A stretch of DNA of 47,410 nt, from contig DATKXO010000040.1 of NCBI GenBank assembly GCA_035528995.1, forward strand, positions 1 to 47,410, read 5' to 3'. The position numbers and the translations under genes are program-made. A model generated the notes under the pieces. The model searched no databases. It worked only from the letters and a program-made list of their open reading frames with translations, and was not told the DNA's origin. Below are positions 25,001-32,400 of the stretch, piece after piece. The number at the start of each line of letters is the position of its first letter. The first letter of the stretch is position 1. This DNA comes from DATKXO01 sp035528995. Lineage in GTDB: Bacteria; Planctomycetota; Phycisphaerae; UBA1845.

Positions 25001-26083
25001 GAAGTTCAGCGTGGCCGAGGTGAGCGTGCTGTCACCGCTGGTGATCAGTCCGCCGATGCCGTTCCCGAAGATGTTGTCCTGGTCGTAAAAGACCTGCACG
25101 TCCTCGAGGGTGCCCTCGAAGATCTGTGCCGTGAAGGACATCTCCACCGACCCGGACAGGAACAGAACGGGATTGTCGCTTCGCCCGGCGATGGTGATTT
25201 CGGGCGGCATGGCCTGCGGCTCCTTCTCGATCACCTCGATGGCGAAGTCGTTGTAGACGGTGACGATCTGATCGGCGTCGCCGGAGCTGGCGGTGGCCGA
25301 CACCGAGGAACCGCTGTCGGTGGCGGAAATCCCGATCAGGTAAGTCCCCACCGCCACGCTGGCCGTGGACCAGCTGTAGCTCGCGGCGTTGCCCGTGCCG
25401 GTGGCCAACTCGGTGCCGAGCTGACCGACCTGAGAGGCCGGTATGGCGTCCAGGTCCGGCGCCGCCTGCTGACTGATGTAGAAGAGTCGCCAGGCCGAGT
25501 CGTCCTCGGGGTCGCTCACATCGGCGGCGATGGAAATCGTGGCCCCGGCCACCACGATCGTGGCCTCGGCCGGGGAGCCGAACGTCGGCGCCGGCAGCCC
25601 CTGAATGATGAGTCGGCCGGAGGAAACGACGTACCGCGATTGCCCGTTCAGCACGTAGCTGACTCCGATCCTCCACGTGCCGCGCACCAGGTCGGCCGTG
25701 TTGATGGTGAACTGGCTCGAACCGGCCGACAGGGCTTCCGGGAAATCGAAGTAGGTCCAGGCGTCCGTATCATCCTCCTCGCCGTCCGCGACGTAGAAAG
25801 CCCGCACCGAGGTGGCGTTGGTGGGGACGGTGTACAGCACGGTGTACTCCCGGGCGCCCGAAAGGGCCACGTCGCCGGTGAGGCTGAGGTGGTCGCTGGT
25901 GGTGCCGCCACCGGTGTCGTCACCTGCGTTGAGATTCTGGGTGCCGCCGCTGGAGCCGGACCCCGAGCTGCCTCCGAAGAGTCCCCCGTCGCACCCACCC
26001 AGGAGGGCGGGTAGGGCCAGGAGGATCAACGACAGGGCCAGTGGCCGATCCGTTCGACCGACGGTTTGTATCTGCGTGTTCAT
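22004..26083 (-). CDS. Large FG-GAP (integrin-alpha-like) repeat lipoprotein
   Basis: 1359 residues from ATG 26083, which has GGAG 7 bases upstream; an ATG at 26101 lacks that. The N-terminus has a hydrophobic stretch ending in LLGGC, a lipobox, then a Gly/Ser-rich linker, so it is probably a surface lipoprotein. Residues about 60-500 hold Ig-like strands (repeated TYLIGISATDSG, YYLGVSADDGKND). From about 510 to the end there are some six FG-GAP blades with D-x-D-x-D-G calcium loops: LDSDGNDEFLIAA, DFNGDGINDFAAG, DLNGDGNADLIVG, DIDNDGYNDLLIA, DVDGDGLADIVVG. Such propellers bind calcium and mediate adhesion or display. A possible operon with the protease gene is interrupted by the 545-base gap. 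Family assignment strong, ligand unknown. Confidence 0.88.
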   Translation of the reverse strand: MNTQIQTVGRTDRPLALSLILLALPALLGGCDGGLFGGSSGSGSSGGTQNLNAGDDTGGGTTSDHLSLTGDVALSGAREYTVLYTVPTNATSVRAFYVADGEEDDTDAWTYFDFPEALSAGSSQFTINTADLVRGTWRIGVSYVLNGQSRYVVSSGRLIIQGLPAPTFGSPAEATIVVAGATISIAADVSDPEDDSAWRLFYISQQAAPDLDAIPASQVGQLGTELATGTGNAASYSWSTASVAVGTYLIGISATDSGSSVSATASSGDADQIVTVYNDFAIEVIEKEPQAMPPEITIAGRSDNPVLFLSGSVEMSFTAQIFEGTLEDVQVFYDQDNIFGNGIGGLITSGDSTLTSATLNFDDVDEGVYYLGVSADDGKNDRVVDYTDWTVSVVKTTTLTVTSPGLAGVSIRPSETVTLSWSTNVPSALTRTEVFALQDADGNGVGEGSEITIQEPTSASGASVSWMPTGLIGRFLIGVRLLFNDTLLGTVTAFSEGHVRVSTSPSIIWVGSFAEDTGEDLAAGAIFEGVQPEDNLGSAFAPVGDLDSDGNDEFLIAARFGKPFFANAEGIGHGEAYLIYGQRNRLAGRYNVNSVGTTLRGVTFTGIRTRQGNTETDGLSDVASIPDVDEDGKRELVFGYPFVESRGHNVDPDQNGVKDPEILSSLERPNQFLRGGIVIVSSTNSILRSPEGGTPVINLDLVGQRFERTCVLYEPGTDDEFVDDIFSQVGDTGNCFDTSGLNGSCTEPAAGNGNDATNINWGFVAALAEDYFTAMDGRGCLTEYEYHLNTCQWLYPDGKLRDLVDYCEAIGPGCFPLSPALHGGPSRHPDTTVRGVGYSGYYPDTYDTNEDGAPDNLDPNDVKDNDPVEPFGARIIGVGIEDGFGTSITLSNPFDTGAGDMIVSAPNRTARGILFQAGQTWQPDWPEAGGEITGLERPAGTPATNPDSGVGYLFDLRSLWTPDGQGRIPPKPHQYIVGEPSHCGNPPAPAVEAFTEHARIANVDAVRIAGASNEKTSSILGIQDFNGDGINDFAAGAPDADGGNGRVYIAFRRDPALEGDYVLEKIELAVTDAERLSGALITGTANSQFAFNMATDVDLNGDGNADLIVGAPGANGDTGEVVIIYSSPSLITPANGTTVDELVAEGRASKITGFDIGDFFGFNITNAGDIDNDGYNDLLIAAPGATPHYDADPFDADDTLDTPGLDLDGDGQRDDVTGPFGVPDGQVDTLDQLADAGLVYIIWGSNCLSSADCPNISTGANEFSIADLGATGLEGAIIVGRRAGDYFGGGDAGDPQLGGVSAKQDRGRSYGLRAAGDVDGDGLADIVVGSLVATPRIDPTTGEGVTHGGEAYLIYGFGR

Positions 26084-26246
26084 GAAGCTACTCCGGGACA
26101 TCCCCAGCGGTGTGACTCGGGGGTCTGCAAGCTCGGTTTCACGGGCCGCCCAAGCGGCGGGCCGCGCGCCCGGAGAGCGGTCGGGACCGTCCCCGGGGCG
26201 AACGATTTATACGGCTGGCCCAAGAGGGCGTCAACGGAGGGCGTGC

Positions 26247-27035
26247 TCACCCGACCACGGGATTCTCCAGCGTCCCGATCCCGGCGACCCGCACAGCGAC
26301 GCGGTCGCCGGGCCTGAGGAAGACCTGCGGCGTCCGGGCGAACCCGACACCGGCCGGTGTGCCCGTGCAAATCACGGTCCCGGGCAGGAGGGTGAACTGG
26401 TTCGAGAGGTAGCTCACCAGTGCAGGGCAGTCGAAAACCAGGTCTTGGGTGTTCCCCTGCTGCATCGGGCGGCCGTTCAGCAGGGACTCCACCGCCACAG
26501 CGGAGGGGTCGAGCGCGTCCGCGGTCACCAGCCAGGGACCCAGCGGACAGAACGTGTCGAACCCCTTGGCCCGGGTCCATTGCTTGTCCAGGCGTTTCTG
26601 GCAATCGCGGGCGGTGACGTCGTTGACACAGGTGTAGCCCAGGACGTGGTCCAGCGCCGCTTCACGGGTTACGCCGCTGGCAGAGCGGCCGATGATGATG
26701 GCCAGTTCCGCTTCGAAATCGACCTCGTCCGGCGCGGCGGGCGGCAGGCGGATCGGCTCGCCGGAAGGGATCACCGAGGTGGTGGCCTTCAGGAAGATCA
26801 GGGGCTTGTCGGGCACCTCCCGGCCGCCCTCGGCGGCGTGCCGGCGGTAATTCAGGCCGATCCCGAAGATATTGGGCGGCTGCACCGGCGGCAGCAGCCG
26901 GGCGATGGGCATCACTTCCTCGGACATCCGGTACTCGGCGAACAGATCTCCTTCGATCACCCGGGCCCGTCCGTCGCCAAGCGGCTGGCCGAGCCGCTCC
27001 ACGCCGTCGGAATCGAGGAATCGGGCGATTTTCAT
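26247..27035 (-). CDS. Fumarylacetoacetate hydrolase family protein
   Basis: 262 residues from ATG 27035 (MKIARFL); the open frame extends upstream but reads as low-complexity shadow. Hallmarks of the FAH superfamily are visible: IFGIGLNYRRHAAE, KPLIFLKATTSVIPSGEPI, the metal-binding EVDFEAELAIIIGR with its two glutamates, GYTCVNDVTARDCQ, KGFDTFCPLGPWLV, and the C-terminal GTVICTGTPAGVGFARTP. Members hydrolyse or decarboxylate beta-diketo acids, for example 2-hydroxyhepta-2,4-dienedioate isomerase or acylpyruvate hydrolase. The sequence alone does not say which. It is complete and near the usual length. It lies 58 bases downstream of the PAP2 gene stop on the same strand, with no functional link apparent. 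The 26084-26246 gap contains GC-rich palindromes but no clear terminator. Confidence 0.92.
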   Translation of the reverse strand: MKIARFLDSDGVERLGQPLGDGRARVIEGDLFAEYRMSEEVMPIARLLPPVQPPNIFGIGLNYRRHAAEGGREVPDKPLIFLKATTSVIPSGEPIRLPPAAPDEVDFEAELAIIIGRSASGVTREAALDHVLGYTCVNDVTARDCQKRLDKQWTRAKGFDTFCPLGPWLVTADALDPSAVAVESLLNGRPMQQGNTQDLVFDCPALVSYLSNQFTLLPGTVICTGTPAGVGFARTPQVFLRPGDRVAVRVAGIGTLENPVVG

Positions 27036-27093
27036 CGGACCAGGGTCTCCGGGGTGCTCCGTGCCGTGGCTGCCGGGTCTGCCCCCGGATCGA

Positions 27094-28167
27094 CTATTTG
27101 AATTGCTTGACCCAGGCGATGCCACTCGTGCCCGTGGCCGGATCCGCGTAGGGCATGATTCGGCCGCCCAACAACTCGAACTCATGCTCGCCGGCCACGC
27201 TGTGCCCGACCACCAGTCCCAGCACGCCGCCCATCACCACGTCGGAGAAGTAATGCTCCTCGCTCTCGACCCGCTCGTAGGCCACCAGGGCGCCGAGTCC
27301 GTACAGCGGGATGCCCACCCAGTGCCCGTAGGCCCGGTGCATGACCGAGGCGAAGGTGAAGGTGCTGGAGGTGTGGCCGCTGGGGAACGCTCCCCATTCG
27401 CCGTTCGGTCCGTCGTCCCAGGTGGCCGCTTGGCCCGCCATGGTCGAGAGCCCGTTGATGGTCAGAGCGCTGAACAGCGTCTTGCCGACGTCATAAGTCT
27501 TCTCGTTCCGGGTCTGCTGGCCCAGCAGGTACCACAGGCTGGCCAGGGCGAAGTGGGTGCCGGGGTTGCCGGCCGCGGCGAAGCCGTCCCGCCAGTCGTC
27601 GTTGAAGGTCCGGTGCCCCCGGCGGAAGCTGTCCTCGATGGTGTCGTTGGGCCCGCTCTCCTGGAGGGCCAGCGATCCACCGTAGGCCAGACCGAGAATC
27701 ACCAGGTTCTGCCCGGAACCGTAGACCGCCTTGGTGTCCTGCCACAGATCGCCGGGCGCGGCCCGGAGGTCGCGTTGGACGGTGTCCCAGAACCCGGGCA
27801 GCGGTCCCGGCCTGTGGCGCCCGGTCGATGCGACTCGGTCGACCTCGTCCTCGTTGGCCGGTGGAGAGGGCTCTTGTCCGCCGTCCTGGGTCGGCGAGAC
27901 TTCCACCTTCCCGGCGGGCTGTCCCGCCGATCCGTCGCGGGCCGGGTGCGACGCCAGCCGGAACCAGGAACCATCTCCCGGTCTCTCGGCTGCGCCGGTC
28001 GCACCGGAAACCTGCTTCGCGTCCCGCTCTCGCTCGATCCCAGGCAATTGGGAGGCAAAGGCGGCAAGCTCACCCGATCGGTCCGGCAGGCTGCAGCCGG
28101 GCGACAAGGCTGCCGGAAGCGAGGCGAACAGCGTCAACAGCATAAAACCGCAGGCGGGCCGGTTCAT
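27094..28167 (-). CDS. PAP2-family phosphatase, lipoprotein
   Basis: 357 residues from ATG 28167; the frame remains open to 28641 but would run through the tRNA region, so that extension is rejected. The N-terminus (MLLTLFASLPAALSPGC) has a signal peptide with a lipobox-like SPGC. Residues about 30-110 are a low-complexity linker. The C-terminal half contains the acid phosphatase/PAP2 motifs PSGHTSSTFTFASVMHR and SEEHYFSDVVMGG, with the catalytic histidines in PSGH and HxxxD; the first KxxxxxxRP motif is not obvious. Related enzymes dephosphorylate lipid phosphates such as undecaprenyl diphosphate or phosphatidate. Only weak hydrophobic helices precede the catalytic part, so it is likely periplasmic and membrane-tethered by lipid. 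Confidence 0.85.
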   Translation of the reverse strand: MNRPACGFMLLTLFASLPAALSPGCSLPDRSGELAAFASQLPGIERERDAKQVSGATGAAERPGDGSWFRLASHPARDGSAGQPAGKVEVSPTQDGGQEPSPPANEDEVDRVASTGRHRPGPLPGFWDTVQRDLRAAPGDLWQDTKAVYGSGQNLVILGLAYGGSLALQESGPNDTIEDSFRRGHRTFNDDWRDGFAAAGNPGTHFALASLWYLLGQQTRNEKTYDVGKTLFSALTINGLSTMAGQAATWDDGPNGEWGAFPSGHTSSTFTFASVMHRAYGHWVGIPLYGLGALVAYERVESEEHYFSDVVMGGVLGLVVGHSVAGEHEFELLGGRIMPYADPATGTSGIAWVKQFK

Positions 28168-28314
28168 CGGTTGCACCTCCACTCGCTCTTCGTCGCCGCG
28201 CGGGCCTGAATCGGCTCGCGGGGGGGCCATTCTACCTGACGGAGTCCGTGCGGCCAGCAGTGCCAGGGCTCGCCCGCCACGAAGTGGACCGCGTCCCCGG
28301 GTCTGCAGCACTGC

Positions 28315-28343
28315 TTGACGCGTCGACTGCGACGGATCAGAAT
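28315..28343 (+). promoter_or_regulatory. Promoter of the tRNA-Leu gene
   Basis: TTGACG (28315-28320), a 17-base spacer and CAGAAT (28338-28343) lie 30 bases before the mature tRNA 5' end. A second TTGACG occurs at 28351-28356 without a good -10. Confidence 0.55.
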
Positions 28344-28372
28344 GACGCTCTTGACGCACGCCCGGACGGGGC

Positions 28373-28456
28373 GCGGATGTGGCGGAATTGGCAGACGCGC
28401 TGGCTTCAGGTGCCAGTGGGGGTAACCCCGTGGAGGTTCGAGTCCTCTCATCCGCA
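28373..28456 (+). tRNA. tRNA-Leu (anticodon CAG)
   Basis: The 84-base cloverleaf has acceptor arms GCGGATG and CATCCGC (7 pairs), discriminator A at 28456, a D-arm with AATTGGCAGA, an anticodon stem CTGGC/GCCAG enclosing loop TTCAGGT with anticodon CAG at 28407-28409, a long class II variable arm (GTGGGGGTAACCCCGT) and a T-arm GAGGTTCGAGTCCTC. The CCA end is not encoded. The flanking promoter and terminator show it is a single-gene transcript. Confidence 0.97.
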
Positions 28457-28472
28457 GTTGGGTGTTGAATCA

Positions 28473-28497
28473 GGCAGGAGCGAATCCTGCCTTTTTT
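28473..28497 (+). terminator. Intrinsic terminator after tRNA-Leu
   Basis: GGCAGGA, loop GCGAA, TCCTGCC: a perfect 7-base stem followed at once by TTTTTT. It begins 16 bases after the tRNA 3' end. Confidence 0.92.
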
Positions 28498-28763
28498 CTG
28501 CGCAACGACGCTCGGTGACAGCGGGCGATCACAGCGGAGGGAGGGCGGCCCCGGCCGGCCCGGCGTAGCTGGTGGGCCCAACGGCCGGCGTCGGCTCGGG
28601 TTCGGCGCAACACACAACCGCGCCGTTACAGCGGATTCCACCGTAGCTGCGCGGACCCGGTATCACCCGAGAGGTCAGGAACGTGTCGCCCGTCTTGGCG
28701 CGGAACCTCCGCCCTCGTAAGTGACGCTGTTCTGTCACCCACGATCGTCGTGGCCCAGCAGGC

Positions 28764-29222
28764 TTACATCCGGTAACGGCCCCGCCCGGTCTTGGTCACC
28801 TGGTCCATCTGGGCCAGGGCATTACTGACCTGGTTGGGGAAATTGCTGCTACCGGTTCTGTAGCCGGCGTGACGGACTGCGACAGCGACGTCCTTCACCG
28901 CCATCTCGCCCTTGCCCTTGAGCACTCGAAGGATATAGCTCTTGAGCGAACCCTTGCGAATGCCCCTGCGAGCACCGGGCGTGGCCCGACGAGTGGCCCG
29001 ACGAGCGCCCCGACGCCGCCCATCAGCTCCACCCAGCGCTTGGATCGCGGCAGCGATGCTGTCCATCTCGTCCTGTAGCGCCACCTGCTGCTGCTCCAGC
29101 ATCTGGCGGTGGGCCGCCAGCTGTTTCAGCAGGCCTGCCGGTCCGGCTGCGCGCCCTTGCGCTTTAGCGCGACCCGTCTTGCGCGCAACTTTCTTCTTAC
29201 GACGTTTGCGTTTCTTGGCCAT
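28764..29222 (-). CDS. Basic winged-helix, histone H1-like DNA-binding protein
   Basis: 152 residues from ATG 29222; an upstream ATG at 29297 overlaps the promoter region and is disfavoured. The layout is a Lys/Arg-rich N-terminal tail (MAKKRKRRKKKVARKTGR), a short coiled coil (about 37-66, LLKQLAAHRQMLEQQQVALQ), a second Arg/Ala-rich linker (RRGARRATRRATPGARRG), and a folded C-terminal module of about 60 residues (SLKSYILRVLKGKGEMAVKD through QMDQVTKTGRGRYRM). The last part looks like a winged helix of the kind found in HARE-HTH or H1-type modules. It probably binds DNA as a nucleoid or regulatory protein. A promoter lies 42 bases upstream. The family is recognised only in general terms. Confidence 0.75.
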   Translation of the reverse strand: MAKKRKRRKKKVARKTGRAKAQGRAAGPAGLLKQLAAHRQMLEQQQVALQDEMDSIAAAIQALGGADGRRRGARRATRRATPGARRGIRKGSLKSYILRVLKGKGEMAVKDVAVAVRHAGYRTGSSNFPNQVSNALAQMDQVTKTGRGRYRM

Positions 29223-29263
29223 GGCAATATTCCCCGTTGCCGGTAAAAGAGTACACACGGCGG

Positions 29264-29291
29264 AGTCTACATGGATGACAAGTGCCGTCAA
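29264..29291 (-). promoter_or_regulatory. Promoter of the basic winged-helix gene
   Basis: On the minus strand TTGACG (29286-29291), a 16-base spacer and TAGACT (29264-29269) precede the ATG at 29222 by about 42 bases. Both boxes are good matches to sigma-70 consensus. Confidence 0.55.
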
Positions 29292-29709
29292 GTACATTGT
29301 GAAAAAGATGTGGACAATTCACGATGTTTGTTCGACTCGTGCTGCGCGGTGCGCGCTTCGCTAGTCGGTTCCTGTGTGCACGCCGCCGAGCGTAATCCGG
29401 GGCCCGCCGCGCCGGACCGCTGTGAGTTCTGCTCGGTCTGGTGCTGCCGCTCATTCACGAATCGCCGCATCCGGCCGGCGGGTCAACCGCACACTACGGT
29501 TGAAGGTCCCAATCATGGGTCCGGCCCTGCGAATGCCCGAAAGGCGGACGGTACTGGACCAACCGGAGGGCATAGGGTGCTGGTTCGTGGCCTCGGCTCA
29601 ACCGCTCCGGCGAGGGTCCGGCCGGCGCACGGGTGACGAATTCTTTTCATACTTGAAACGGGTGGCTCGCTCCAAAGCGCCCGGCCGGTGTGTGTGGTTA
29701 GGGGGGTCT
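29292..29709. other. Intergenic region without convincing genes
   Basis: The segment between the winged-helix promoter and mqnD. Small open frames on both strands (for example 29513-29761 minus, 29374 onward plus) are arginine/proline-rich and overlap mqnD or each other. No repeat or RNA structure stood out. Confidence 0.4.
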
Positions 29710-30552
29710 CTACCCCACGAAATCGATGTGGCCGATCTCGGGTACCAGGCCCGCCTGGCAACCGCGGCGAAGCAACTCCTGGACCGCCTTCCTGCCTCTG
29801 TCACCGTAGTCGATGGTCCACTGGTTCACGTACATGCCCACGAACTCGTCGGCCAGGTCGGACCCCATGTCGCGCGCGTACTGGAGCGCATGATTCACAG
29901 CTTCGTGGCGGTGCGCCAGGCTGTATTTGATGCTCTGCTGGATGATTGCGGCGATTCGGTTCATCGCCGCTTCACCCAGGTCGCGACGAATGCAGTTGCC
30001 GCCTAGCGGAAGTGGCAGGCCCGTTTGCTGCAACCACCACTGTCCCAGGTCGATGGCCTTGTGCAGCTTGTGCCTGCGGTAGGTGAGCTGGCCCTCGTGG
30101 ATGATCAGGCCGGCATCGCACTGACCGTCCGCCACCGCTTCGAGAATCCGGTCGAACATCATCACTCGGTGGTGGAAGTTGCCCCTGCCAAGCAGCAGGT
30201 TCAGAACCAGAAAGGCGGTGGTCATTTCCCCGGGGACGGCGATTGTCTTGCCGACCAACTCCCGCACTTCGATCGGCTGCCGCGTGACGACCAGCGGCCC
30301 ATATCCGTCGCCCATGCTGGCGCCGCAGTTGGTCAGGGCATAGCGGCCGGCCACATGGGGGTAAGCGTGAATGCTGATGGCGGTGATGTGCAGCTCGCCG
30401 CGCATGGCCCGTTCGTTCAGCGTCTGGATGTCCTGCAGCACGTGCTGGAAGGTCCAGCCTTCCGAGGCGACCAGCCCCTTGGCCAGTCCGTAGAACATGA
30501 AGGCGTCGTCGGGGTCGGGGCTGTGCCCCAGAAGCAGCTTTCGATCTTGCAT
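29710..30552 (-). CDS. mqnD: 1,4-dihydroxy-6-naphthoate synthase (MqnD family)
   Basis: 280 residues from ATG 30552; 55 upstream codons in the same frame are low quality and span the divergent promoter. The start LLLGHSPDPDDAFMFYGLAKG matches the MqnA/MqnD substrate-binding fold, followed by QDIQTLNERAMRGELHITAIS, GYGPLVVTRQ, GKTIAVPGEMTTAFLVLNLL and GLIIHEGQLTYRRHKLHK, close to MqnD. MqnD converts cyclic dehypoxanthinyl futalosine to 1,4-dihydroxy-6-naphthoate in the futalosine route to menaquinone. The family is a periplasmic-binding-protein-like domain without cofactor. No other mqn gene is in the window, so the pathway is scattered. Divergently transcribed from the FHA/GAF gene, with 94 bases between starts. 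Confidence 0.9.
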   Translation of the reverse strand: MQDRKLLLGHSPDPDDAFMFYGLAKGLVASEGWTFQHVLQDIQTLNERAMRGELHITAISIHAYPHVAGRYALTNCGASMGDGYGPLVVTRQPIEVRELVGKTIAVPGEMTTAFLVLNLLLGRGNFHHRVMMFDRILEAVADGQCDAGLIIHEGQLTYRRHKLHKAIDLGQWWLQQTGLPLPLGGNCIRRDLGEAAMNRIAAIIQQSIKYSLAHRHEAVNHALQYARDMGSDLADEFVGMYVNQWTIDYGDRGRKAVQELLRRGCQAGLVPEIGHIDFVG

Positions 30553-30646
30553 GGGGGCATCCGTCGGTGTTCTGGTTCGACTCTCACTCGGATGATATAC
30601 TCGATTTCTCGCGCCAGTGGCAACGACGACCACGAGCGGACCGACC

Positions 30647-32248
30647 ATGCGCATCGTTGTTTCCGAACAGGACGAGGTGCTCAAGGACCTCAATTTGGAC
30701 GCCGCCCCGATCTCCATTGGCTCGGACGCGGCTCACGGCGTTCATCTGCCGGACCTCCGCATCGCCCTGGAGCACGCCCGTCTGATCCACAGCCCCACGG
30801 GGCAGTGGATGATCGAGGCCGTCGCCCCGGGCGAGCCCACGACGGTCAACGGCCGGGATATCGACCAGCGCTGCCCGATCCACAACGGCGACGAGATCGG
30901 CATTCACGGCTACCTGCTCCGCGTCGCGGTGGAGGGCGAGTTCGACCTGGGCAAGACCGGCAAGACCTCCCTGGATGAACTGGCCCGTATCCGCGATTTC
31001 CCACTGCCCAAATACGGCGAAGCGAGGAGCTACGAAAACCCGCTGACCATCGGCCTGGAGAACCAGCTCCGCCTGGCCCGCTTCGCTCAGGAGATCGCCG
31101 GCGCCGCCGACATCGAGGCGTTGATGGATGCCACGTTGCCCTTCCTGATCGAGTCACTGTCGGCCCGGATGGCCTGGTTCGGGGTGCGACGTCACCCCCG
31201 TGGGGGGATCGAATGGATGGAGGGTCGCAGCGCCGACGGCGGCCCGGGACCCGATCCCCCGTTGCTGCCCACGCTCGAGTACCGCTGTCTGGACCGGGCC
31301 CAGGCGATTCGGCTGCGCCGCCTCCCGGATCGGGCCTCAGCGGTGGCCGTCCCCCTCGGCGCCCGCCGAGGTCGGCTGGGCATGCTCTATGCCGAGTCCA
31401 AGCTGAAGGCCGATCGGTTCCACGCGCCGGACCTGGAGTGGCTGGTTGCACTCAGCGTCCACGTCGCGGCCCGCCTCGAAGCCCTCCTGCTGGCCGAGCA
31501 CGCTCCGGCGGGCACGCCACCAGCCTCGCTCGAGGCCCGAGGCCTGCTGCGCGACATCCAGATACGGCTCTTTCCCGACAGCCAACCCTCTTGGCCGGGG
31601 TACCGGCTGGCCGTTCACCACAAGGCGGGGTCACAGCGGGGTGGCGACGTGTATGACTATCTGACCATGCCCAACGGGATGGCCGCCATCCTGGTCGCCA
31701 ACGCCAGCGGAGACCTGCTCAACACGCTGGTATCTGTCGCCGACGTGCGGGCCGCCTGCCGCGTGGCCGGCCTGCACGGCGATCCACCACGAACGCTGCT
31801 TCGCGAGATTGACTGGCTGCTTCAGGGAAGCCGTGGAGCGTGCACTCTGTCCGCCGTCCACGTGGTGATGAACCCCAAGAGCGGCAAGTTCGAGTACGCG
31901 ACGGCCGGGGACATCGGGGCCGTCGTGATCGGCACCGCCGGCAGCCCACGGGTACTAACCAATCCGAACATCCCCCGTCTGGGATTGACGAAGTCGATGG
32001 AGTTCGCCGTGACCAGTGACCGCCTGAACCCTGGGGAGACCCTGGCCCTGTTCACGCCGGGTTGCGGAACCGCCTGTGACGGGTCGGGAGAGGCTCTGGG
32101 GGGCAAACGCATGGTCAAGGCCCTGCGCCAGAGCGCCGGCCTGCCGCCAGCCGACCAGTTGGATGAACTCCAGGCCGAGCTGGCCGCATACTTCAGAGAT
32201 GGCTGCCAGCCTGACGATATCAGTGTACTGCTGGTGCGACGCGGGTGA
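30647..32248 (+). CDS. FHA-GAF-PP2C(SpoIIE)-like protein with altered phosphatase site
   Basis: 533 residues from ATG 30647; an alternative in-frame ATG at 30617 would add 10 residues. Order of domains: FHA at about 5-95 (ISIGSDAAHGVHLPDLRIALEHARL, where Arg/Ser contacts would read phosphothreonine), GAF at about 130-290, and a PPM/SpoIIE-type domain at about 300-533. The GGDVYDY motif (Asp334, Asp337) is kept, but the second metal-ligand motif DVSG reads VANASGD with Asn352, and the later TDG motif reads TPG with Pro471; the final PDDISVLLVRR is intact. The protein probably senses a phosphorylated partner and a ligand but may be a weak or inactive phosphatase. Similar planctomycete proteins usually regulate sigma factors or kinases; no such partner is adjacent. 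Confidence 0.85.
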   Translation: MRIVVSEQDEVLKDLNLDAAPISIGSDAAHGVHLPDLRIALEHARLIHSPTGQWMIEAVAPGEPTTVNGRDIDQRCPIHNGDEIGIHGYLLRVAVEGEFDLGKTGKTSLDELARIRDFPLPKYGEARSYENPLTIGLENQLRLARFAQEIAGAADIEALMDATLPFLIESLSARMAWFGVRRHPRGGIEWMEGRSADGGPGPDPPLLPTLEYRCLDRAQAIRLRRLPDRASAVAVPLGARRGRLGMLYAESKLKADRFHAPDLEWLVALSVHVAARLEALLLAEHAPAGTPPASLEARGLLRDIQIRLFPDSQPSWPGYRLAVHHKAGSQRGGDVYDYLTMPNGMAAILVANASGDLLNTLVSVADVRAACRVAGLHGDPPRTLLREIDWLLQGSRGACTLSAVHVVMNPKSGKFEYATAGDIGAVVIGTAGSPRVLTNPNIPRLGLTKSMEFAVTSDRLNPGETLALFTPGCGTACDGSGEALGGKRMVKALRQSAGLPPADQLDELQAELAAYFRDGCQPDDISVLLVRRG

Positions 32249-32292
32249 AGGCAACTGTCACTGCTTTATTTGCAGTTTGAGCGGTGGGCCGC

Positions 32293-32321
32293 TTGCCTGG
32301 CCAGCGGGGTCCTGATATAGT
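32293..32321 (+). promoter_or_regulatory. Promoter of the CAP-domain lipoprotein gene
   Basis: TTGCCT (32293-32298), a 17-base spacer and TATAGT (32316-32321) lie 80 bases before the GTG start, in a GC-rich context where such boxes are rare. Confidence 0.55.
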
Positions 32322-32400
32322 TAGGGGTCTGCAGCGCCGAGCACCGCAACGGCGGCAACAGGGAAGGGCCTGTTGAACTCGCGACTGCAGGAGGGTGCGC

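Noticed and set aside
28168..28641. Upstream extension of the PAP2 gene to 28641
   Set aside because: It would cross the tRNA-Leu gene and its terminator antisense; the ATG at 28167 starts directly at a signal peptide.
28529..28738. 69-residue minus-strand frame between the tRNA terminator and the winged-helix gene
   Set aside because: No ribosome binding site or recognisable motif; Cys/Pro/Gly-rich end looks random.
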